Source: Corynebacterium ammoniagenes DSM 20306 (GTDB lineage: Bacteria > Actinomycetota > Actinomycetes > Mycobacteriales > Mycobacteriaceae). Taken from it: a DNA stretch of 64,000 nucleotides. The notes beneath the pieces were generated by a model. It was not told the origin of the DNA, did no database searches, and was given only the letters and a program-made list of their open reading frames with translations. Each line of letters starts with the position of its first letter. The stretch's first letter is position 1. The stretch spans positions 372,001 through 436,000 of the forward strand of contig NZ_CP009244.1 of NCBI RefSeq assembly GCF_001941425.1. Direction: 5' to 3'. Shown in pieces: positions 8,800 through 18,567 of this stretch. Made by a program: the position numbers and the translations under genes.

Positions 8800-8955
8800 A
8801 TGAGCATTGAAATTACGACCAGCGAGTTTCGAAGCGAATAGAGCCGTTACCTTGATGCTGCTCAGCGTGAACCTGTTTCTATTTTAGGCCGTGGTGCTCG
8901 TCGTGACGATGAAGAGATATCTCATGAAGAGCTCAAAGCCGAATTTGGCGTGTAG
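8800..8955 (+). pseudogene. Remnant of a Phd/YefM-type antitoxin gene
   Basis: An ATG at 8800 opens a frame reading MSIEITTSEFRSE, then an in-frame TAG (8839-8841). It continues without frameshift as SRYLDAAQREPVSILGRG, then a polar tail ending HEELKAEFGV and a TAG stop. The pattern (T-x-S-E-F-R, S-R-Y-L-D-x-A-Q-R-x-P-V-x-I, R-G) matches the N-terminal DNA-binding half of Phd/YefM antitoxins. The middle of the usual domain after R-G is missing, so there is one nonsense codon plus a probable internal deletion. No cognate toxin gene is beside it. It occupies the 315-base gap between murB and fas. Confidence 0.7.
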
Positions 8956-8981
8956 ATTATCCTTCAAACTTCACATAGAAA

Positions 8982-9034
8982 AGCTCCCCGCTGACCGGAC
9001 GTGATTTAACAGTCCGACTAGCGGGGAGCTCTTT
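8982..9034. terminator. Terminator hairpin between murB and fas
   Basis: An 11-base perfect outer stem (AGCTCCCCGCT, complement AGCGGGGAGCT) encloses an inner stem CGGAC/GTCCG. It is followed on the plus strand by CTTTCG and on the minus strand by TTTTCTATG, so it could serve the convergent murB and fas transcripts. Confidence 0.8.
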
Positions 9035-9045
9035 CGTGTGAGCGG

Positions 9046-9085
9046 GTGTAGAGCGTGCGCTAGCGTTCGTTAGCGTGCTCTACAC
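9046..9085 (-). terminator. Second hairpin just downstream of fas
   Basis: Arms GTGTAGAGC and GCTCTACAC enclose a partly paired centre around TAGCG. The hairpin begins 15 bases after the fas stop on the minus strand. It lacks a clear T run, so it may act with the larger hairpin next to it or stabilise the fas mRNA end. Confidence 0.55.
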
Positions 9086-9099
9086 CGTCCTACTTTGTC

Positions 9100-12000
9100 C
9101 TACTTCGCCGGAGGGAAAGTGCCTTCGGCGGTAAGACGGATGTCGTCGTCAAGCAAGAGCGCAATTTCTGCGGCCTTGTCGGCGGCGACTGGGCCGTAGT
9201 TCTCAATCTCAACGGTGCCCGCTGCGTCAGGCAGGCGGCGGCCGTCGATGACCTCGAACAAGGTTTCCTTGCCAATCATGCCGGCTTCGAAGCGTGCTGC
9301 ACCGGCGGCGAGGCGGGCATTTGCCTTCTCGCGCCATTCGGCAGCAGCCTCGGCCGAAACCTGCTGGGCAACGGCAGCCTCGAAGACACCTGGGTGCGCG
9401 TAGACAATCAATGCACCGACGTGACCGAAGCCGAGCGAGGTGAGCGCCGCGGCCTTGACCGGGCGGTTGGCTGCTTCCACATCTAGTGGGGAGCGTAGCC
9501 AGACCAAGTTCGTGGCCTTTGGCTCAATCAATGGATCCACACAATCCAGCGACAGGTTAGCTGGAATGCGTCCCGTGCGGAAGACGTCAATCAAACCGCC
9601 GGTCTGGAACAGCGCGGCACCAGCCTTGGAGTGACCAGTCAGTGACTTCTGCGAAATCACAAACAGTGGCTGGTCCACATCGCGGCCAATAGCAGGCCAC
9701 AAGATGGAGTGCAGTTCCGACTCATTCGGGTCATTGGCGTTGGTCGAGGTGTCGTGCTTGGACAGTACCGAGACGTCATTTGGAGTCAGACCCAAACCAG
9801 CCAAGCCCTTGGCCAGGCGGGAGTTCTTCCGGCCACGGCCAGCGCCCAAAGCACCCAAACCTGGAGCAGGAATGGAGGTGTGGGCACCGTCGCCGTAGGA
9901 CGCCGCGTGCGCAACGACCGCGTAGACCGGCAGACCCATCTCACGAGCCAGGGAACCGCGAACCAGAAGCACGGTACCGCCGCCTTCTGCCTCGAGGAAG
10001 CCGCCACGACGGCGGTCATTCGCACGGGAGATGAAGCGGTCATCAATGCCCTGATCGGTCATCTTCTTGGTCTCAGCGGTGGCGTTCATGTCGCCGAAGC
10101 CGGTCAAAGACTCAACTTGGACGTCATCGATACCACCGGCAACGACCAGGTCGGCCTTGCCCAGGGCAATCTTGTCCACGCCTTCTTCGATGGACACCGC
10201 AGCGGTGGCACAAGCACCGATAGGGTGAATCATCGAACCGTAGCCGCCCACCAAAGACTGCATGGTGTGCGCTGCAATAACGTTAGGCAGTGCTTCCTGC
10301 AGGATGTCGGAAGGACGGTCTTCACCGAGCAGACGGGTCACGAAGACCTTGTGCAGGGATTCCATGCCGCCGATACCGGTGCCCTGGGTGGTAGCAACCT
10401 GCGCTGGGTGAATAACCTGCAGCAACTCAGCCGGGCTAAAGCCCGCCTGGGTAAAGGCATCGACTGCGGTCACCAGGTTCCACACGGCCATGCGGTCGAG
10501 TGCATCCAGCATGTGGTCTGGAATGCCCCACTTGGCAGCATCGAAGTGATCCGGCATTTGACCAGCAACGGTACGAGTCAACGTTGCCTTGCGTGGCACG
10601 CGGGCGGTGGCACCCTTCAAACGGGTGACTTCCCACTCGCCGTCGACTTCGCGCAGCTTGGTAAACGATGGGTCGGCTTCTTCAATATCGAGTGCTTCTT
10701 GTTCGGTAGGAACGGTGAAGACGATATCGCGGTCCAAGAACACAGAAGTCAGGTCAATGGAGCCCTGGTCAACCATGTTGTACTTATCGGTCAAGGTACG
10801 GATACCGGAGCGAGCTACAACCTCGTCGCGGAAGCGAGCGTAGATATCTGCTTCATCGACTTCGGTGCCCTCTTCGTCGTACCAGGCTGGACGTGGGTCA
10901 TTGGACCAGGAAATCAGTCCGGTCATCCATGCCAATTCCAAGACACCAGCGGCGGTCAGGTCCACAGCGCCATCGCGCTGCAAGCCATATTCTGCCTCAA
11001 AGCGGGTACGGCCCGAACCCCACGAGGAGACTTCGCCGACACCTGCGATGACGACCATGTCATCCAGATCCGTGGTTACGTCGCCCACTTCACCTTCCGG
11101 TAGCGCTGCAGGCAGCTCTACTGAACGGGTATTAGGCAGTGCTGGAATCGTGGCTGCAGGAGCTTCCGCAGCTGCGTCTGCATTATCACCGGAAGCAGCT
11201 TGTGCCTCGGCGTCCTCGCGGGCCTGGGCAGCCAGCTCGGAGATGGAGATCTTGGACGAGCCCAGACCACCGGTCAGATCCAGCTCTAGTGGAGCCTCGG
11301 CTGCCTTCGCGCGGGATTCTTCGGAAGCTAGGGAGATGAGCTGGGAAGAAATCTCTTCTGGGTCCCACACGTGGATGCCAGCGGCTTCCGCTGCCGGAAT
11401 CAGAACGTCGTTGCCGCCCATCAGGGAGGTACCAGAGACCCAGCCAATCTTGGCTTGTGCCAAGGTAACACCTTCTGGCCAGCCTGCTTCTGCAGACCAC
11501 TTGGCCAAAATAGCGTCCAAGGCTGCCTTGACTTCGCCGTAAGCGCCGTCGCCACCGAACATGCCGCGGTTCGGAGAACCAGGCAGCACAATGTGGCAGC
11601 GGGTATCCACGCCTTGCTGCGCCAGGTTGGACAGACCAGCGATGGTGCGCTCAACAGACCACAGCAGCAGGCGAGTCTGGTTTTCAGCCTGTGGGCCGGC
11701 ATCGGCCACAGAACCGGACACGGAAGGTGCCGCGAATGGGAAGGCCAAGGTTGGGGTCAACGCTGGCTTGGTGATCTTGACTTCGTTGCCGACAGATTCA
11801 CGCTGCTCATTACCAATCCAGTCAATGAGAGCATCAACATCGCGGTAGGAGCTCAAGTTCGCAGGAACAACCCACAGGGCAGCGCCAGGAATCGCGTGTG
11901 CAGCGTAGAGCTTGCGTGCAAATTCCTTACGGGACTGGCTGACACGTGACGCAGTCATGATGACGGTCGCGCCGCCTTCCAGCAGGCGTTCTACGAGAGC

Positions 12001-15000
12001 GGTAGCAATGGAGCCTGGGGCTGCACCGGTGACCAACGCGACATCGCCAGCGAATTCGCCGTCGAGTTCTTCGCGCGCTGCGGCAGCAATAGCATGCAGG
12101 GTCTCGGCAGAGGTTGCCTTCGCGTGCGCACCAGTGGAAGCAGCGGTGTTCTCCGCCCACCATTCCGCTTGCTTGGCGATGGTCTCTCCGGTTCCCTGGA
12201 AACGCTTGACTGGCAAGTCGATCTCGCCGAGTGCCACGCGGGCGAGATCTTCGCGAGCAGACGCCCAGCGGTCATCGAAAAGCACTGCGCGCTTGGCGTC
12301 AAAGGATGGGGTAACGGTCTTTTCCCAACCGGAACCCAGCTCGGCCTCGACGGTCTCGAACAAGGTGTTATCGGTCTCAGGGGTCTCAGGGGCTTCCTCG
12401 ACCAAGCCCAGCTGAGCCAGAACCTGGCGAGCAGCAGTAGCGAGGACACCGTTTTCACCGGTGACGATATCTGCGTAAGCATCCAAGGCTGCGGAGTCGA
12501 CGACTCCACCGCCGCCGGCGCCACTCGCAGCACCCATGGATACCGAGGTGCCGTGTGCTGCGGCTACGGCCTGGACCGCGGCATCGACAAGCGCATCGAC
12601 ATCGGCCTTCGACGACGCCGCGGAAGGAACGGTGGACAAGGAGCCACCGCGCACGGAGTCTTCTTCACGGGAGCCGAGCAAGATTTCAGCCTCAACGTGG
12701 GCTGCCCAGGACATAGGCAAGCCCCAAGTTCCGGTCACGCGCTCTGAAATGTAGGCCGGCTTGACGCCTGCTGCACCAGTGAGCTGGCGCAGACGAGCGG
12801 TAATAGCCTCAGACAAGACGGTGCCGAATGGCGAGTAGCCCGGAGCGGCAGTCTTGACGCGCTCACGCAAGGTTGCCACGTCAGCATCGGCTGCACCGTC
12901 AATGGCGGGCACGCCGATTTCTGCGGACATATCCATCAACAGTTGGTTACGGCGGGAGGAGACACCGTTGGTGAGCTCTTCGACCGTATCCGAGTCATTG
13001 ATCTGGTCCTGGCGGATCTTGTTCTGGAAAGCGAACAGAACCATGATGGCTTCTGCTGCGGTAAATGGCAGGTCAGGAGCATCTGCGGCAGCGGTGCCGC
13101 CAGCTGGTGCGGCGGATGGTGCTGGTGCCTCTGCCACCGTTTGTGGCTCAGCCGATGGGATGGCCTGGGTATTATCCGAGGCCGCCGCAGCGGATTCACC
13201 TGGGGTTTCAGACGCTGCGGTCGAAGAGGTGGCCTCTCCTTCCTCGACGTCGAAGGAGGCAGCTGGTGCTTCCTGAACGTCTTGGAGCATGACCTGGTCT
13301 TGGTCGCGTTCGACGTTGAAGACCGGGAGGTCCACGCCGGCGATATCCATGGAGCGCTTGGCCAAGTTGGTCAGCGTTGGGGATGCCGCGAGACCGACTT
13401 CGATGATCTGGTCTACTTCTTCAAAGAGCAGCTGCTGGGTTTCAATCCAGCGCACAGGTGATGCGAACTGCCAGGACAATAGCTCAATCATGAGCAGGCG
13501 AGCAAGGGCTTGCTCATCGGTGTCTTCGACCTTGAGGTTATCCAGCTTGCCGGAAGGAGCCAAAGGCTTGACCTTATCGACAAATTCCTGGGTCAGCTCG
13601 AATGGCAGCGCCACCAGGTTCGGCACGTAGCGGCCGACCAGGGCGTCCAGGTCCAAGGTTTCTGGCAACAGTTCATCGAGCTTTTCTGCGAAAGCAGGAA
13701 CGCCGTCGCGCAGTACCTGGGAGTGGAAAGGTACATCGATGCCTGGAACCGTGACATAAGCACGGTCCTTGACGGAGTTGGCCTTTTTCTTCAGGGCGGC
13801 CAAACCAGCCTTGGTACCCGCGATGGAGTACTGCTGACCAGCGATGTTGTAGTTGACGATTTCGAGGAATTCGCCAGTTTCTTCCGCGGTCTGCGCGATG
13901 TAGGCCTCAACCTGGTCTGCGGGAACACCAATCATGTTTGGACGCAGCGCGCCCATGCCGTAGTTGGAGTTACCGTTTTCATCACGTTCGACCAAGGTGC
14001 CCATGGCAGAGCCACGGGAGTAGACGATGTCGATAACCGCTTCGAGGTCAAAGATATTCGCCAACGATGCCAGCGCGGTGTACTCACCCAGTGAGTGACC
14101 GGCGTACATGGAGTTGGTGCCCAGAGCATCTGCTTCGCGCAGGCGCTCGGTTTGTGCATAAGCAACGACTGCGAGGGCAACCTGAGTGAACTGCGTTAAG
14201 TGCAGCACGCCATTGGGGTGGACGAACTTGGTGCCGCGAACGACGAGCTCGGTGGGGTTGTCATCGATGATCTGGCGAATAGAAAAGCCCAGTGCGGTGC
14301 GGGTGTGGCGGTCTGCACGACGCCATACCTCACGCGCTGCTGCCGAAGCATCGCGGTCACCACGGCCCATGCCCTCGGCCTGGATGCCCTGGCCTGGGTA
14401 GACATAAGCGGTGCGTGGCTGTGCCATGAGCGCCTGGCCGCGGGAGACTACTTCGCCGTCGATGCGGCAGGTGACCTCGAATGCTGCGTGAATGCCCTTG
14501 CGGCCTACGCGTTCGACGGTGATTTCTACTTCATCGTTGAGCTGGACCATGCCGTACATGGAATAGGTCCAACCCACCACGGTGCCGTGGTTGCCAGCTA
14601 GGTGCTGCGCGGTGGCAGATAGCCACATGCCGTGCACCAGTGGGGCGTCGAGGTTGACCAAGCGCGCGGCGTTGGTGGAGGTGTGAATTGGGTTGTAGTC
14701 ACCGGAGACCAGCGCGAATGGGGTCATATCCGATGGCGCGGTGACAATGGCGCGATCCACGAAGGAACGTGGGGTGGTCTCAATCTTGTCCTGAGACTTG
14801 CCGCCGCCCCAGGATGGTGCAGAAACCGGAACGGAGGTGCCGGTAGCGCGGCCACGGATGGCAAAGCGCTGCATCTGCGTCGCCACAACTTCTTGAGTTG
14901 CGGCATCCCACAACTCAAGTTCCACGGTGACAATGCGACCGGAGTTGGATTCCGCGATGGATGCACAGCGGGAGGTGACGTCAATGCGACGGCCTTCGCC

Positions 15001-18000
15001 CTTTTCACCCTTTGCGAGTTCGTGAAGAGGAACACGCACATCGACGACGTGGTCGAGGTGGACTGCGTTGAGCAGGCCTTCAATGACCGGGAAGTCGGTG
15101 CCGGCTGGCTCACCGTGTTCTTCGGTCAATCGACCGGTGCCCAGCGCGGTGTAAATTGCTGGCCAGCAGGGGCCAACCAGCGCATCTGGGGTGCCTGCGT
15201 TGGCGGTGCCCAAGGCAGCGCCGGTTACCGCGGTGTGTGCGGTCAGCAGGGTAGAAGGCAAGGTAAAGGAGTATTCCACCAGGCCGTAAGGGTTTTCTTC
15301 GGAGACAGAGCCTTCGATGACCTTCGGCAGTTCGGTGATCTTATCGCCGGTCTCAGAGATAGACCCGACACCAGCAACGCCTGCGAGCAGGTCGAAGACT
15401 GCCTTTGGCAAACGCGCGTCATCAACAACAGGGGAGGCACCGGTTGCTACGGCTTCCGACAGCGCAACGGGGATATCAACGTGCTTGACGTAGAACGGAC
15501 GCTGCTCTTCTGGGAGGTTATCCCAGTAGGAGTCAGAGTTGATGCGAATAGCAAAGCCTTCGCCGTCATCGACGATGTCAAAAGCTTCTTCTGGCAGCTC
15601 ATACGCCGGGTTGGCAATGAGGTGACCGTGCCACATGATGGTTGGTGCATTGCGCAGGAACTCTTCTGCATTCTTGGCAGAAGCCAAGCGGGAGTAGAGC
15701 TCAACTGGTGCCACGCCGGCATCGTTAAGCGCTGCGGTGGTGGCGTCTTCGAAGCGACCGAGCAGGTTTGCGACGGGCTCATTCTTCTTGGTGATACCAG
15801 CAACCGAAACCGGTCCTGGAATGATGCGTACGCCGTCTGCGTCGTAGCGTGGGTCCTGGGCCTGCCACAGGGTGTCCTTGGCAAACCATTCCTTCAGGTC
15901 ACCGTCAATAGCGGTGGTCCACGGCATTGGCTTGACGTGCTTGCGGATAAGGGTAGGGAACCATGCCTCATCGCGGGTGTTGACCTTGGTGGTCTTTGCA
16001 TTCGGGTAGGCAGCCAGCAGCTTGGCTACTGCCTCTGGTGCGTTCTCGGAGTCGTCGAGTGTGGGGAATAGGGTCTCGATGTCGCCGTGGTCAGCGTCAT
16101 TGAGACGCGCTTCTACGCGCTGGAGCAGATCGTGGAAACGATCGTGCCAGGTTGGATCCACCCAAGGGTAGGCGCGCTCTGCGAAACGAGCGACCCAATC
16201 CTCGTAGGTCATCTCCGACAGGTCACCGAAGTATGGCTTGGAGGTCTTGTCCAGAGCAGCAATGATCTCGTCGCGACGCTCGTCATACTCCTCGATCGGG
16301 ATCGAGGTGATCATGCGCGAGGCCTTGGCAAACGAGTTATCAATCTCGTGCAAGTCAGCCAACAGGTGGGACTGGGAGGAGGAGACGCCGCCGTCGGCAT
16401 CTAGTCGGCCTACCCAACCGCCATTGGTCTCTGGGGAAATACCTGGGGTATCAACTAGCAACTGCTTAACGTCATCATTAGCCGTTGCTTCCTTGGTCGC
16501 CATGGCTACGGTGCCCAAGAAGACACCATCAACCGGCATGATGGGCAAACCGTACTTGGTGGACCAGGTACCGGTCAGGTATTCCGATGCGCGGTCTGGG
16601 GAGTGGATGCCGCCACCAACAGTGATGGCCAGGTTGTCGTGCTCACGGGCAGATGCGTAGGTAGCCAGCAGCATTTCATCCAGATCCACCCAGGAGTGGT
16701 GGCCACCAGCGTGGCCGTCTTCAATTTGGATGATGACGCGGTGGGTGGGGTTATCCGCTGCGATAGCGATGCAGTCTTGAATCTGCTTGGTGGTGCCCGG
16801 CTTGAAAGAGATGTATGGGAAGCCATCGGAGGTGAGCTGGTCCAGCAATTCCTTGGCTTCATCCAGCTCTGGGATACCAGCGGAGATGGTCACGCCGGTA
16901 AACGCAGCACCATTAGCGCGTGCCTTGGGAACAATGCGGGTGACACCGAACTGTAGGTTCCACAGGTAGCGGTCAAAGAACATGGTGTTAAATGCTGCGG
17001 TGCGACCTGGCTCCAGCAGCTCCATCATGCCGTCTTTGTTGATGGTAAAAGCTTCATCGGAGTACTGACCGCCACCGGCCATCTCTGACCAGTAGCCACC
17101 GTTGGCCGCTGCGGCAACGATGCCCGGATCCATCGTGGTCGGCGTCATGCCGCCCAAAATGATGGGGGACATGCCGGTCCACTCGGAGAAACGAGTCTGA
17201 GTGTAGGACTTGCCGTTGGGCAAGGAGATGAGCTTTGGTGAGAACTTCTCGTAGTTCACCGCGGTAGGCAGCTCAGTGCCTGGGGTAGCCAGGTTATCGC
17301 GCTCCGCTGGCGTAGCAGCTGGAACCACAACCTTGCCGGTGCCGGCAATCAAAGGTGTAGTCAACGAAGACAGACCACGGTCTAAGGAGAGCAGGTAGGT
17401 GGAGTTGAGACCGGCCACGGTCTCAACCCAGCTATGTGGCTGAACCAGGATGGAATCTGCCAGCTCGCGTGCAAGCTCAGCGTCCAGGCCACACTGGGTG
17501 GCGTAGTCCACGGTCAGATCCGCTGCATCCTGCAGTGATGCGTGGTGGAAAGGAAGTGCCACGGCCAATACGTCGAAGACTGGGTTAATTTCGGAGCCGC
17601 CGATGCGGCGTTCTTCCAGCGCGTCGTTGTAGGACTCGGCAGCCTGGGTGAGGTTGGACTCGGTCTTAGCCAGATCCTCTGGGGTACCCGACAGTGCAAA
17701 GTGCACGCGGCCGTTGACCACGGCAATCGCAGCGTCACCAGCGAGGTATTCTTCGACCATCTCACGTGGTACGCCACGCACGGACAGCATGTGGGAGCGG
17801 GAATCATTCGCGCCCTGGGTCACCGCTGCTGCAGTACCCATCAAAACAGCAATAGCCAGGGCCTGGCGTGCATCCTTAACGGCTGCAACACCTAATGAAC
17901 CCTGGGAGTGGCCTGCTAACTGCGCGGAATCGACATCGATGCCCAGCTCGCGCAGGTGCTCAATGGCACCAATTTGTCCCAGGACGATGCCGGGGATGGA

Positions 18001-18288
18001 GTAAGCCGGGTACGCGTCATATTCCTTGGCCACCGGTGCTTGGTCAGCGGGGGTCTGAGCAAGTTCTTCCAAGCGTTCATAAACGCCAGGGCACGACGAC
18101 GCAATGATGCGTGCTACTGGGCCGGTGGTCGTGCGAACTTCTTTTAGGATGTCGCGCAATTGTGCGCCCTGGTGAGGGCTGGCTGCGGCATCAGCGATGG
18201 CCTTTTGCCATGCAGAACCCTGACCCGCAAACAGCACCGCGGGAGCAGTGCTGTCATTAGACAAGGTATGCAAGGGGGTCAACGACAT
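9100..18288 (-). CDS. fas: Type I fatty acid synthase, multifunctional
   Basis: This is a single 3062-residue polypeptide carrying all fatty acid elongation activities, as in Corynebacterium and Mycobacterium FAS-I. Domains in order: acetyltransferase (AGHSQG, Ser128); FMN enoyl reductase (GGMTPTTMDPG, about 380, and EDGHAGGHHSW); MaoC-type dehydratase (SGDYNPIHTS, about 1195); malonyl/palmitoyl transferase (GHSLGEYTA, Ser1399); an Ala/Pro/Glu-rich linker of about 90 residues; ACP (GVSSRRNQ, predicted phosphopantetheine Ser1777); ketoreductase (ALVTGAAPGSIA, about 2075); ketosynthase (Cys2693 in GACATAA, His2845 in SKHDTSTN, and KSLTGHSKAG). No phosphopantetheinyl transferase domain is seen, so a separate AcpS is expected. 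The ATG has GAGGA 10 bases upstream. Corynebacteria often have two FAS-I copies (FasA, FasB); which one this is cannot be decided here. Confidence 0.97.
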   Translation of the reverse strand: MSLTPLHTLSNDSTAPAVLFAGQGSAWQKAIADAAASPHQGAQLRDILKEVRTTTGPVARIIASSCPGVYERLEELAQTPADQAPVAKEYDAYPAYSIPGIVLGQIGAIEHLRELGIDVDSAQLAGHSQGSLGVAAVKDARQALAIAVLMGTAAAVTQGANDSRSHMLSVRGVPREMVEEYLAGDAAIAVVNGRVHFALSGTPEDLAKTESNLTQAAESYNDALEERRIGGSEINPVFDVLAVALPFHHASLQDAADLTVDYATQCGLDAELARELADSILVQPHSWVETVAGLNSTYLLSLDRGLSSLTTPLIAGTGKVVVPAATPAERDNLATPGTELPTAVNYEKFSPKLISLPNGKSYTQTRFSEWTGMSPIILGGMTPTTMDPGIVAAAANGGYWSEMAGGGQYSDEAFTINKDGMMELLEPGRTAAFNTMFFDRYLWNLQFGVTRIVPKARANGAAFTGVTISAGIPELDEAKELLDQLTSDGFPYISFKPGTTKQIQDCIAIAADNPTHRVIIQIEDGHAGGHHSWVDLDEMLLATYASAREHDNLAITVGGGIHSPDRASEYLTGTWSTKYGLPIMPVDGVFLGTVAMATKEATANDDVKQLLVDTPGISPETNGGWVGRLDADGGVSSSQSHLLADLHEIDNSFAKASRMITSIPIEEYDERRDEIIAALDKTSKPYFGDLSEMTYEDWVARFAERAYPWVDPTWHDRFHDLLQRVEARLNDADHGDIETLFPTLDDSENAPEAVAKLLAAYPNAKTTKVNTRDEAWFPTLIRKHVKPMPWTTAIDGDLKEWFAKDTLWQAQDPRYDADGVRIIPGPVSVAGITKKNEPVANLLGRFEDATTAALNDAGVAPVELYSRLASAKNAEEFLRNAPTIMWHGHLIANPAYELPEEAFDIVDDGEGFAIRINSDSYWDNLPEEQRPFYVKHVDIPVALSEAVATGASPVVDDARLPKAVFDLLAGVAGVGSISETGDKITELPKVIEGSVSEENPYGLVEYSFTLPSTLLTAHTAVTGAALGTANAGTPDALVGPCWPAIYTALGTGRLTEEHGEPAGTDFPVIEGLLNAVHLDHVVDVRVPLHELAKGEKGEGRRIDVTSRCASIAESNSGRIVTVELELWDAATQEVVATQMQRFAIRGRATGTSVPVSAPSWGGGKSQDKIETTPRSFVDRAIVTAPSDMTPFALVSGDYNPIHTSTNAARLVNLDAPLVHGMWLSATAQHLAGNHGTVVGWTYSMYGMVQLNDEVEITVERVGRKGIHAAFEVTCRIDGEVVSRGQALMAQPRTAYVYPGQGIQAEGMGRGDRDASAAAREVWRRADRHTRTALGFSIRQIIDDNPTELVVRGTKFVHPNGVLHLTQFTQVALAVVAYAQTERLREADALGTNSMYAGHSLGEYTALASLANIFDLEAVIDIVYSRGSAMGTLVERDENGNSNYGMGALRPNMIGVPADQVEAYIAQTAEETGEFLEIVNYNIAGQQYSIAGTKAGLAALKKKANSVKDRAYVTVPGIDVPFHSQVLRDGVPAFAEKLDELLPETLDLDALVGRYVPNLVALPFELTQEFVDKVKPLAPSGKLDNLKVEDTDEQALARLLMIELLSWQFASPVRWIETQQLLFEEVDQIIEVGLAASPTLTNLAKRSMDIAGVDLPVFNVERDQDQVMLQDVQEAPAASFDVEEGEATSSTAASETPGESAAAASDNTQAIPSAEPQTVAEAPAPSAAPAGGTAAADAPDLPFTAAEAIMVLFAFQNKIRQDQINDSDTVEELTNGVSSRRNQLLMDMSAEIGVPAIDGAADADVATLRERVKTAAPGYSPFGTVLSEAITARLRQLTGAAGVKPAYISERVTGTWGLPMSWAAHVEAEILLGSREEDSVRGGSLSTVPSAASSKADVDALVDAAVQAVAAAHGTSVSMGAASGAGGGGVVDSAALDAYADIVTGENGVLATAARQVLAQLGLVEEAPETPETDNTLFETVEAELGSGWEKTVTPSFDAKRAVLFDDRWASAREDLARVALGEIDLPVKRFQGTGETIAKQAEWWAENTAASTGAHAKATSAETLHAIAAAAREELDGEFAGDVALVTGAAPGSIATALVERLLEGGATVIMTASRVSQSRKEFARKLYAAHAIPGAALWVVPANLSSYRDVDALIDWIGNEQRESVGNEVKITKPALTPTLAFPFAAPSVSGSVADAGPQAENQTRLLLWSVERTIAGLSNLAQQGVDTRCHIVLPGSPNRGMFGGDGAYGEVKAALDAILAKWSAEAGWPEGVTLAQAKIGWVSGTSLMGGNDVLIPAAEAAGIHVWDPEEISSQLISLASEESRAKAAEAPLELDLTGGLGSSKISISELAAQAREDAEAQAASGDNADAAAEAPAATIPALPNTRSVELPAALPEGEVGDVTTDLDDMVVIAGVGEVSSWGSGRTRFEAEYGLQRDGAVDLTAAGVLELAWMTGLISWSNDPRPAWYDEEGTEVDEADIYARFRDEVVARSGIRTLTDKYNMVDQGSIDLTSVFLDRDIVFTVPTEQEALDIEEADPSFTKLREVDGEWEVTRLKGATARVPRKATLTRTVAGQMPDHFDAAKWGIPDHMLDALDRMAVWNLVTAVDAFTQAGFSPAELLQVIHPAQVATTQGTGIGGMESLHKVFVTRLLGEDRPSDILQEALPNVIAAHTMQSLVGGYGSMIHPIGACATAAVSIEEGVDKIALGKADLVVAGGIDDVQVESLTGFGDMNATAETKKMTDQGIDDRFISRANDRRRGGFLEAEGGGTVLLVRGSLAREMGLPVYAVVAHAASYGDGAHTSIPAPGLGALGAGRGRKNSRLAKGLAGLGLTPNDVSVLSKHDTSTNANDPNESELHSILWPAIGRDVDQPLFVISQKSLTGHSKAGAALFQTGGLIDVFRTGRIPANLSLDCVDPLIEPKATNLVWLRSPLDVEAANRPVKAAALTSLGFGHVGALIVYAHPGVFEAAVAQQVSAEAAAEWREKANARLAAGAARFEAGMIGKETLFEVIDGRRLPDAAGTVEIENYGPVAADKAAEIALLLDDDIRLTAEGTFPPAK

Positions 18289-18378
18289 AACTGGTAATCC
18301 TCTTCAAAATTATCGGGGAAAAGATTTTCGTGACTCGGAGTGAACTCAAGTCAGCAAAGTGCCGCGATGAGCGTCCAG

Positions 18379-18400
18379 GGTTTGTTAGAGATAACAAACC
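18379..18400. promoter_or_regulatory. Perfect inverted repeat upstream of fas, candidate operator
   Basis: Arms GGTTTGTTA and TAACAAACC (9 bases each, perfect) flank a 4-base centre. The site lies 91-112 bases before the fas start codon. Such symmetry suits a dimeric repressor. FasR, a TetR-type regulator of fatty acid genes, is known in C. glutamicum, but I cannot confirm that this is its site. Confidence 0.5.
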
Positions 18401-18421
18401 ATCGCGATTACGTTACCGTAG

Positions 18422-18437
18422 CCTACCTGGACGTAGG
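18422..18437. promoter_or_regulatory. Second short inverted repeat in the fas leader
   Basis: CCTAC and GTAGG with a 6-base spacer sit about 135-150 bases upstream of the fas ATG, next to the larger palindrome. It could be a half of a composite control region; the symmetry is short and may be chance. Confidence 0.3.
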
Positions 18438-18567
18438 TTAGGGGTTTCACACACCTAAATGTGAGGTTTTTCTCATCTTTTGAATCGGTGTAACAAATCG
18501 CGGCAATGGCCGTTGAATATCCCAGATACTAGTTCGGTTTTACCGGTCGTGAGCAGGCGAGATGCGG

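Noticed and set aside
9709..11103. Long plus-strand open frame antisense to fas (464 codons)
   Set aside because: It is fully inside the fas coding sequence on the opposite strand. The frame is open because of GC-rich codon use, and its translation shows no family.
14632..16071. Second long plus-strand open frame antisense to fas (479 codons)
   Set aside because: Shadow frame within the fas enoyl reductase and dehydratase region; its translation has no recognisable domain.
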